From positions 1 to 63,221 of the forward strand of contig NKXK01000036.1 in assembly GCA_004379165.1 (NCBI GenBank): a stretch of DNA of 63,221 bases. Reading direction: 5' to 3'. The notes below the pieces were generated by a model, which did not search any database, was not told where the DNA came from, and saw only the letters and a list, made by a program, of their open reading frames with translations. Numbering within the stretch: position 1 is the first letter of the stretch; each line of letters opens with the position of its first letter. The stretch comes from Rhodocyclaceae bacterium. GTDB taxonomy: Bacteria; Pseudomonadota; Gammaproteobacteria; Burkholderiales; Rhodocyclaceae. The translations under genes and the position numbers were made by a program. Below, piece by piece: positions 55,223-63,221 of this stretch.

Positions 55223-55399
55223 CTAAAAACGGTTTGCTGCCCGCATCAGCGCGCCACGCAAGGCAATGGTGACACTGGAACCCAAACCGACACGCTGAGC
55301 AACCGCCGGCAGAATGATCAACGAGGCCAGCGCGAACCCCGCGCCCAGCAGCAACGAAGCCATTTCCGGCGGATTCTGTGTTTTCTGATTCTGGTTCAT
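55223..55399 (-). CDS. Small membrane protein, hypothetical
   Basis: 58 residues from the ATG at 55399, with the strong ribosome site GGAGGG 4 bases away. One hydrophobic helix (about 13-34, ASLLLGAGFALASLIILPAV) and a short basic C-terminus (ALRGALMRAANRF). No family known. A perfect 17-base palindrome lies 53-69 bases upstream. It may be the leader gene of the operon that follows past the hairpin. Confidence 0.65.
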   Translation of the reverse strand: MNQNQKTQNPPEMASLLLGAGFALASLIILPAVAQRVGLGSSVTIALRGALMRAANRF

Positions 55400-55451
55400 G
55401 TCACCCTCCCGTGTGCGTGAACCAGATGCTATCGAATTCTGCGCGCCACGG

Positions 55452-55468
55452 CCTGCGACATAGTGTCG
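55452..55468. promoter_or_regulatory. RegA/RoxR-like palindrome, second identical copy
   Basis: TGCGACATAGTGTCGCA, identical to 37404-37420. It is placed to control the minus-strand small gene and possibly the ten-gene metal operon. Confidence 0.5.
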
Positions 55469-55483
55469 CACCCTACCAAAGAA

Positions 55484-55933
55484 CTACCGCCAGCGCGCAG
55501 CCGCGCTGTCGTCCGTCTCGCGCGCATCGACCCAGCGCCCGCCATCCGGCGTCGCCTCTTTTTTCCAGAACGGGGCACGGGTTTTCAGGTAGTCCATGAT
55601 GAACTCGCAGGCGGCGAAAGCCTCGCCACGGTGGGCGCTGGTGACGGCAACGAGAACGATCTGGTCGCAGGGCTTGAGCGGGCCGACGCGGTGAATCACC
55701 AAGGCATCGTAAATATCCCAACGGCCCCGGGCCTGAACAACGATTTCCTCAAGCGCCTTTTCGGTCATTCCCGGATAGTGCTCCAGCGTCATTTCGGACA
55801 CGCTGCTGCCGTCGTTCATGTCGCGTACCAGGCCAAGGAAGCTGGCCAGCGCGCCGACACGGGCATCGTTGGCACGCAGCGCAGCCAACTCGGAACCGAC
55901 ATCGAAATCCGCTTCCTGAACCCTGATCGTCAT
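55484..55933 (-). CDS. moaE: Molybdopterin synthase catalytic subunit
   Basis: 149 residues from the ATG at 55933. GALASFLGLVRD (the conserved substrate loop), LEHYPGMTEKAL, ALVIHRVGPLKPCDQIVLVA, and FWKKEATPDGGRWVDA carrying the catalytic lysines. It transfers sulfur from MoaD to precursor Z to form molybdopterin. Neither moaD nor moeA is adjacent. It is downstream of prfC on the same strand, 26 bases away. Confidence 0.93.
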   Translation of the reverse strand: MTIRVQEADFDVGSELAALRANDARVGALASFLGLVRDMNDGSSVSEMTLEHYPGMTEKALEEIVVQARGRWDIYDALVIHRVGPLKPCDQIVLVAVTSAHRGEAFAACEFIMDYLKTRAPFWKKEATPDGGRWVDARETDDSAAARWR

Positions 55934-55959
55934 CGCCCGCCTCCGCAATCCGTATTAAA

Positions 55960-57534
<1,575 letters not shown>

Positions 57535-57564
57535 GGCGGTCTGCTACAAAAGGCGAAGACCGCT

Positions 57565-57570
57565 ATTATA
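57565..57570 (-). promoter_or_regulatory. Consensus -10 box of prfC
   Basis: TATAAT on the minus strand, 31 bases before the GTG start; the -35 element is weak. Confidence 0.5.
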
Positions 57571-57587
57571 CCTTTGGGTAGCGACCC

Positions 57588-59132
57588 TCAGACTGCGCTG
57601 TCGCCGGCATTGCCGATCAGGTCATCGAGACGACCGCTGCGATACAAATTCAGGAAAGCATCGGCAATGGCTGGATCGAAGTGCCTGCCCTTTCCCGCCT
57701 CGATCTCGCTGGCTGCGGAATCTGCAGTCCAGGACTCCTTGTAGGGACGCTGGCTGAGCAAGGCATCAAACACATCCGCCACCGCCACCAGGCGCGCGGC
57801 GAAGGGAATGTCTTCACCCTGGAGACCTTCAGGATAACCACTCCCATCCCATCGCTCATGGTGGGATTTCGCCACCAAGCGGGCGACCGCAAGTGAGACG
57901 CTGCGGCTCAACACGGCATCGCCAATCCGCGTATGGCGCTTGATCACGGCAAACTCCTCCTCAGTCAGTTTGCCCGGCTTGCGCAGGATATTGTCGGGAA
58001 TACCGACCTTACCGATATCGTGAAGGCGACTCGCCTTGGCGTAAATCGCCGCCTCGCTCTCTGGATACCCCAGGGCCAGCGCGATGCGACGGGTGTATTC
58101 CTGAATACGCCGGATGTGCTTGCCGGTGGCGCTATCCTTGAACTCGGCAACCTGTGCCAGCATGTCGATCGCTTCATCGTAGGATTCGGCCAGGCTGTGG
58201 TGCAGGCGGAAGTTGTCGAGCGCTGCCGCGCACTGGTTGGCCATGACCTGGATCAATTCCCGGTCGTCACGAGTCAGTTCATCGCCGGACTCCAGATAGA
58301 CGAAGCCAAGCACCTCATCCTTGACCTTAAGCGGTACGACAATGGCCCCCTGCCTCAATCCGGCGGGCACCTCGTGGGTGAGCACGGCATCGGAACACAT
58401 GGCTGCGATCTGGTTGATGCGCACCTCGTCCCCGGGGTAGCCACCCATTTCTCCCGTCGAGGCACGAATCCGGATATCTCTGCCCTCTAGGGTTGCCACC
58501 AGGCCATCAATGGTGGAAATCATCCCCGAATGTTCCAATTTGCAAATCCCGATGATTTGCATCAACACCCCCCGGAAATACTCCTCCAGGCGATCCAGAT
58601 GGAGGTCGTACAACTCCGGAGTCACATCCAGAATCCGTGACAGGCCGACACGGTTGAGTTCGATCACCTGCAGGTCGCGATAACCCTTGAGTCCGCTGCG
58701 TACGGCTGTGTAGAGTTTCTGTGAGGTGAGCTCCGTCTTATCCTTGTAGTCATCGATATCGTAATGATCAATAACATAACGTTCCGGCGCTGCCCCGGGT
58801 TGCCCGGTGCGGATCATCAACCGGACAATGCGGTTACCCAGTTCGTTGCGTATGTACTCGACCAGATTCAAGCCGGCATCGTCGGTCTCCATCACGACGT
58901 CGATCAGTGCCAGTGCGATATCCGGATTTGCCACCAAAACGGGCTTGGCCTCTTCCGCCGAACCCGCCTCAAGAATCTCGAGACCACGGCCCGCAAACTC
59001 AAAACCGCGAAGGTTGAGCACAGTCAGCCGCCTGACATCTGGCTCATCATCGACGACCAGCAATTTCCAGGGCGATTGCCGTGCAGGCTCCGACTCACTG
59101 GGGGGCGATACCGGCTTGCGGATGATTTTCAT
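57588..59132 (-). CDS. Response regulator with DUF3369 and HD-GYP domains
   Basis: 514 residues. Receiver domain (about 23-145) with DDEP and phospho-acceptor Asp78 (ALALIDVVM). A DUF3369 GAF-like sensor region (about 155-320) follows. The HD-GYP phosphodiesterase domain (about 330-500) has HDIGKVGIPD and HHERWDGSGYPEGL with intact metal ligands, so it should degrade c-di-GMP. Its start overlaps the stop of the hemerythrin-kinase gene (ATGA), which is the expected cognate kinase. Confidence 0.94.
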   Translation of the reverse strand: MKIIRKPVSPPSESEPARQSPWKLLVVDDEPDVRRLTVLNLRGFEFAGRGLEILEAGSAEEAKPVLVANPDIALALIDVVMETDDAGLNLVEYIRNELGNRIVRLMIRTGQPGAAPERYVIDHYDIDDYKDKTELTSQKLYTAVRSGLKGYRDLQVIELNRVGLSRILDVTPELYDLHLDRLEEYFRGVLMQIIGICKLEHSGMISTIDGLVATLEGRDIRIRASTGEMGGYPGDEVRINQIAAMCSDAVLTHEVPAGLRQGAIVVPLKVKDEVLGFVYLESGDELTRDDRELIQVMANQCAAALDNFRLHHSLAESYDEAIDMLAQVAEFKDSATGKHIRRIQEYTRRIALALGYPESEAAIYAKASRLHDIGKVGIPDNILRKPGKLTEEEFAVIKRHTRIGDAVLSRSVSLAVARLVAKSHHERWDGSGYPEGLQGEDIPFAARLVAVADVFDALLSQRPYKESWTADSAASEIEAGKGRHFDPAIADAFLNLYRSGRLDDLIGNAGDSAV

Positions 59133-60541
59133 GATATTTTACTCTTCGAATGGGTCTGCACACAACGCGGCAGAGTCATCCTGACATGGATTCCCCGCCC
59201 TGGTGCACTTTCGCACTGTATCTGCCCGTGCAAGGCCTGTGTCACCAGGTTATAGACGATATAAAGCCCGAGCCCGGAACCACCGCTCCCACGCCGGGTG
59301 GTATAGAAGGGTTCAAACGCCTGCGCCAGCGTTTCAGCCGACATGCCGGCACCGTCATCCCGATAATCGAAGACCACGCTCTCTGCACCAGCTTCGACCG
59401 CAATCGTGATCTGACCGGCAGACTGCCCGTCGTTGAAGCCATGCGCCAGGCTATTGAGCATCAGATTGTTCAACACCTGTACCAGTGCGCCAGCTGGCCC
59501 AAACATCGCCACGTTATCCGGGCATTCAATCGCAATCTTTACCGGTGCGTTCTTGAAACTGGCACGCAGATTTTTTTCGACATCCTCAATGACTTCCGCC
59601 ACCAGATAGTCGCGCTCCCGATCCGATGACTGATCGACGGCCGTCCGTTTGAAGCTGCGCACCATGTCCGCTGCCCGGGCCAAGTTGTCGAGCGTCAGAC
59701 GACTGGTTTCAGCCAGCGTATCGAGACGGCTGCGTAAATCCTCCTCGGTCACCTCCTCTGCCGACAGCAGCGCGCCAAGTTCGGTCACCAGTTGCGATGA
59801 CTGCGAACTGGCGCCGATGGCGACACCAATCGGCGTATTCACCTCATGTGCAAACCCAGCCACCATACGGCCAAGAGAGGCCATTTTCTCAGCCTCCACG
59901 ACCCGTGCCTGTTCCTTCGCCAGCAGTTGATTTGCCTGCAGCAATTCCGATGTCCGTTCGGCAACGCGCGCTTCGAGCAACAGGTTGGCTTCGGACAATT
60001 GCGCCTGGGTAGCCAACAATTCCTCATTCCGGCTGACCAGCCCTGAATAGAGGCGACGCAGCGAGCCCAGCAAGATATCCGTTCTGGGATCATCCGACGC
60101 TCGGTCGCTCTCATAGGCCAGCGTCGCCGCCTGCCCGGCGGCGATTGCCGCCACTTGCCGCCCCATCGACTGGTCGTCACCCAGAATGTGGAAAATCAAC
60201 CAATTGGCCAGGAAGTCGAGTAATTGTCGGAGATCCAGCGACTCACCTCGAGCACGGCGGCCGAGCCACTCCGTCACCTGGGCGACAAAGCGCTGGTGGG
60301 TGGCCTTGTGCCGCTCGGTATGTCCGGTAGCCACCTGACCGCGATCCATGATGTCCTCTTCGCACTGGAAGTGATAGACGGTGTATTCGGCCAGAGCATT
60401 CAGCGCCTCATCGATATGTTCGATCCGCCCGCTATCGACGTGCTCCCCGAGATCATTGAGCAAGGCGACGAGGCGCTGATGCTGCTGGTCAACCTCGTGC
60501 AGGCCGGTCTCGAATAACGGCGTCCAGATGAATGTTTGCAT
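59129..60541 (-). CDS. Hemerythrin-domain sensor histidine kinase
   Basis: 470 residues, cytoplasmic. The N-terminal bacteriohemerythrin domain (1-135) has HEVDQQHQR, YHFQCEEDIM, HKATHQRF and FHILGDD, supplying the His/Glu/Asp ligands of a di-iron O2-binding site. A coiled coil (about 185-215) leads to the kinase core: H-box GFAHEVNTPIGVA, N-box NNLMLNSLAHGF, G1 DDGAGM and G2 GSGGSGLGLYIV. It should sense O2 or redox state and phosphorylate the HD-GYP regulator. First gene of a two-gene operon. Confidence 0.94.
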   Translation of the reverse strand: MQTFIWTPLFETGLHEVDQQHQRLVALLNDLGEHVDSGRIEHIDEALNALAEYTVYHFQCEEDIMDRGQVATGHTERHKATHQRFVAQVTEWLGRRARGESLDLRQLLDFLANWLIFHILGDDQSMGRQVAAIAAGQAATLAYESDRASDDPRTDILLGSLRRLYSGLVSRNEELLATQAQLSEANLLLEARVAERTSELLQANQLLAKEQARVVEAEKMASLGRMVAGFAHEVNTPIGVAIGASSQSSQLVTELGALLSAEEVTEEDLRSRLDTLAETSRLTLDNLARAADMVRSFKRTAVDQSSDRERDYLVAEVIEDVEKNLRASFKNAPVKIAIECPDNVAMFGPAGALVQVLNNLMLNSLAHGFNDGQSAGQITIAVEAGAESVVFDYRDDGAGMSAETLAQAFEPFYTTRRGSGGSGLGLYIVYNLVTQALHGQIQCESAPGRGIHVRMTLPRCVQTHSKSKIS

Positions 60542-60687
60542 ACGGCACCACCCTCATCGTCAAAAGACGAATCTTCTTGTTGGGCACCGTCTGACTAATC
60601 CAATGGTCCTAAGGCGGCCCCTGACTAAAGTATAAGCCGATATATTAAATTTGCAATTAAAGCCATCTTGATCGAATTATAAAATGA

Positions 60688-61488
60688 TCAGAATGCTGCC
60701 AACCTCTCTCTACCAGGGAGCACGGCCTGATAGAGCGCCCGGCTGGCATAGGCCAGCCATGGCAGCGCAAGGGGCAAGAGTGGCAGGCAGAGAATGCTGG
60801 TGATGACAGCGGTCGACAGCAAAAAAGCCCAAAAAAAGGCAGGCAGCGGATGACACAGGACGATCCGGGCACTGGTCATTACTGCATCGACCAAGCCGCA
60901 GCGACAGTCACAAAGCAAGGGCACGGAGAAAGCCGAGATGGTAAACAACAGGATGGCGACAATCAGCCCGGAAACGGCAGCCCAGCGCACAAAACGCAGG
61001 ATATTGTCGGCGGTGGGCAGCAATTCCGCCAGGCCGACCGGCGCCGCACCGACCATGTAGGCATATAGAATCGCCGCATCGGTGATGAAGATCATGAATA
61101 GCAAACCGCAAACCAGTGCCAGCGCCCAGAGCGCGCCACTGGCCCGACTGAAGCCGGCAATCACCGCGCCCGGCCCGGGCGACTCGCCCACCTCATGGGC
61201 CTGGGCAATGCCGAAAAAGCCGGCAAGTACCGCTGGCCCGATCAACATGAAGGCGCCGGCTCCAGCAATCACGAAAGGCGTCCAACCCTGCAGCAACAGT
61301 CCGCCCATGATCAGCACGCCGCCAAGCGCGAAAATTGCCGCGTAGGCGATGCTGACGCCCAGCGTGGCATTGGCGACTTGCCAACCGATTCGCAGCGCGG
61401 TTCGCAATGTGTCAAAGCTGAGTGGGCGGGTGTTCAACGGTGTCATCTCACGGCAATCCGGATCATCCAGACTAACGTGATGCGCCAT
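60688..61488 (-). CDS. DUF2189 integral membrane protein
   Basis: 266 residues from the ATG at 61488. About six transmembrane helices with the repeated DUF2189 pattern (IGWQVANATLGVSIAYAAIF, and late SAFSVPLLCDCRCGLVDAVM). Function of the family unknown. It is divergent from the disrupted cyclase gene and separated from the hemerythrin kinase by 146 AT-richer bases likely holding promoters. Confidence 0.85.
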   Translation of the reverse strand: MAHHVSLDDPDCREMTPLNTRPLSFDTLRTALRIGWQVANATLGVSIAYAAIFALGGVLIMGGLLLQGWTPFVIAGAGAFMLIGPAVLAGFFGIAQAHEVGESPGPGAVIAGFSRASGALWALALVCGLLFMIFITDAAILYAYMVGAAPVGLAELLPTADNILRFVRWAAVSGLIVAILLFTISAFSVPLLCDCRCGLVDAVMTSARIVLCHPLPAFFWAFLLSTAVITSILCLPLLPLALPWLAYASRALYQAVLPGRERLAAF

Positions 61489-61590
61489 CGGCGTCGCCAA
61501 CGCAGATCAAATTCGCGCATCGTGAAGGGAAACGGCCCGCTTCTAACCGCCAATGAAAAATTTCACTTCGCGTCTGCATTGCGCCGGTCT

Positions 61591-63105
61591 ATGCTGCGAA
61601 CCATGTTCAGCCTGAATCCGTCCTGCGCGTACCCGCATCTTCGGGGTTCTGCGGCAATCTGCCGCTGGCTGGCTGTTGCCTTTCTTCTGGCATTCGCAGT
61701 GATGGCTCGGGGATCGACGCCAAATCTGGACGACCTGTCCAACGACACGCTGGGGCGCTGGCTGAGCGTGATGCCGGAGAACGGCGTTATTCTGGATATC
61801 GACGAGGCACGCCGGATGCAGGCCATGGGTGCGTTCCAGGCGGCAACGTCGACCGTACCCAAATTCGGTATTGGCGCACCGCCCCTCTGGGTCCATCTGC
61901 AGGTTAACAATACTGCCCGCATCACGACCGAGCGCCGTTTGCAACTCGAAGTTTCGTGGCTGGACCGCATCGACGTCTATCACCTGCACGGCCATGAACT
62001 GCTGGAACGCTGGCGGGCCGGCGACCGCGAGCCGAACCTGCAGCACCCGCTGCCCGGCCTCGGCTATGTCTTTGACCTATTGCTGCCGCCGGGCGTCAAC
62101 GACCTCTACCTGCGAATCGAGACGCTCGACCCGCTGCTGGTCCCGTTGCGCCTTCTTGACGAGCTCAGTGCTGAAACGCTTCAACGCCAGTACGACTACG
62201 GCTACGGCCTGTTCTACGGCTTCCTGCTCGCCTTGATCGCCTACAACGCGATGCTCTGCGTCGGCCTGCGCGAGCGCGGCTACTTGGATTATGTGCTCTA
62301 CCTTGGCAGCTTCTTGCTGCTCCACGTCGCTTACAGCGGCCACGGTTACAGTTCGCTGTGGCCGCAACACAGCCTTGCCCAGCAGTATGTCTTTCCGCTG
62401 CTGATGCTCGCCTTCGGCTGCAGCGGATTGCGTTTTGCCAGCGGTTTTCTTGAACTCCGGCTGCACGCACCAAACACCCACCGCATCATCCATGCGCTGA
62501 TGGCCCTGGCGATCTTCGGTATCACGCTCGCAACGGCTGCCGGCCGCCAACAGCATGCCGTGCTCGTGGCGTTTCTTTTCGTCCTCGCCTTTTCGCTGGC
62601 GAAGGTCTGGATCGGCGTCAGCACGGTACAGCACGGACGCGATGCCGGCTGGTACTTCCTGTCGGCAGCCGTTGCCGCGATGGCAGGCGTGGCGACCACC
62701 GCACTGGCTGTCTGGCACGGCCTCCCCTATTCGGCGCCGGCCTTCCACGCCGCGGGCTGGGGCATCGTCATCGAGGGCATCCTCTTTGCTCTCGCCCTCG
62801 CCTACCGCATGCGCCAATATCAGCAGGCACGCCAGCAGGCAGAAGCGCTGGCGCGTATCGACCCCCTGACCGGCCTGCTCAACCGCCGTGCCTTCATCGA
62901 ACAGGCGATGCCACTTTGGAACAACGCCCGCCGCAATGACCGACCGCTGGCCGTTCTGATGACCGACATCGACCACTTCAAGGAAGTCAACGACACTTAC
63001 GGCCATGCCGTTGGCGACGAAGTGCTTACGGCAATCTCCCGGCTGCTCGCCGATGCCTGCCGCGGCAGCGATGTTGCCGCACGCTGGGGCGGCGAGGAGA
63101 ATTGA
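61591..63105 (+). pseudogene. 7TMR-DISM diguanylate cyclase, disrupted in the GGEEF motif
   Basis: 504 residues remain, from the ATG at 61591 (61603 is possible). A signal/anchor helix (to about 45) is followed by a periplasmic 7TMR-DISMED2 domain (about 50-190), seven transmembrane helices (about 200-400) and the start of a GGDEF domain (RIDPLTGLLNRRAFIEQAM, TDIDHFKEVNDTYGHAVGDE). The frame ends at RWGGEEN-stop, just after GGEE, where unrelated sequence begins. The catalytic motif and the rest of the domain (about 75 residues) are lost, so it should not make c-di-GMP. Confidence 0.85.
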
Positions 63106-63221
63106 ATGGACGCCTCCCACCCCGTGAGCACTGAACACGAGTTATCCACGGCGCCGGTCGTCTTCGGTGCAGAGGGACCTGCGGCGCCCGGCACCGTGGA
63201 TAACCCTGCTGAGGTGGATGG
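63101..63221 (+). mobile_element. Left end of a putative insertion sequence
   Basis: Homology to the cyclase ends at about 63100 and the following 121 bases are non-coding with internal structure. GTTATCCACGGCGCCGG (63141-63157) and an inverted near-copy (63187-63204) resemble transposase-binding repeats. The sequence runs off the window, so the family is not assigned and no transposase is visible. Confidence 0.55.

Overview
The window reads as a chromosomal stretch of a GC-rich, respiratory betaproteobacterium, most likely of the Rhodocyclales (Dechloromonas/Azonexus-like). This is inferred from the hemC-hemD-hemX-hemY and argH-algZ-algR gene orders, the mix of NosL, cytochrome bd CydX and FNR-type sites, a hemerythrin-kinase and dense c-di-GMP signalling. 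No rRNA, tRNA or CRISPR array was seen.

Region 1 (1-23.7 kb) is mostly housekeeping: a sulfate ABC importer (sbp-cysT-cysW-cysA), hemA-prfA-prmC-grxD, an OsmC protein, argH followed by a Ser/Thr kinase with a cyclic-nucleotide-type domain, an AlgZ/AlgR two-component pair, pepN, and hemC-D-X-Y (hemY carries an apparent frameshift). The region is bounded by two directly repeated 3' ends of a group II intron, at base 1 and at 23.4-23.75 kb.

Region 2 (23.8-36.2 kb) holds a large acyl-CoA-synthetase/GNAT protein, a second OsmC protein divergent from a methyltransferase, tesA-mnmH divergent from the ABC ATPase ybbA, an exported beta-carbonic anhydrase, clpB with a sigma-32-like promoter, and a chemoreceptor. 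Three divergent gene pairs in the first 30 kb have start codons that overlap on a shared CATG.

Region 3 (36.2-55.4 kb) is the accessory part and looks like metal and redox handling for anaerobic or microaerobic respiration. It has two NosL-like proteins, a SafE-type membrane protein, a TonB receptor, a CcdA-like protein, a CcoG/NapH-like 4Fe-4S membrane protein and a periplasmic protein behind a perfect FNR box. It also has an orphan CydX, a DUF4143 ATPase, an ECF sigma/FecR pair with VOC and Sel1 proteins, and a tightly coupled ten-gene minus-strand operon. In transcription order that operon encodes SCO1, a small membrane protein, an FtsX-like permease, a LolD-like ATPase, an 8-TM His/Cys-motif protein, a TlpA lipoprotein, a free CcoI-type metal-binding domain, a Met-rich protein, a degenerate HMA protein and a copper P1B ATPase. 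A shared 17-base palindrome (two identical copies plus variants) suggests common redox control. This operon is the best candidate for an undescribed system.

Region 4 (55.4-63.2 kb) has moaE, prfC, a hemerythrin-histidine kinase coupled to an HD-GYP response regulator, a DUF2189 membrane protein, and a 7TMR-DISM diguanylate cyclase cut inside its GGEEF motif by what looks like the end of an insertion element running off the window.

Across all regions a short dispersed repeat (core TTTTCCGGGTTGACCGCAG with TTTTGGCC just 5') occurs at least nine times, between genes and inside coding genes in several reading frames.
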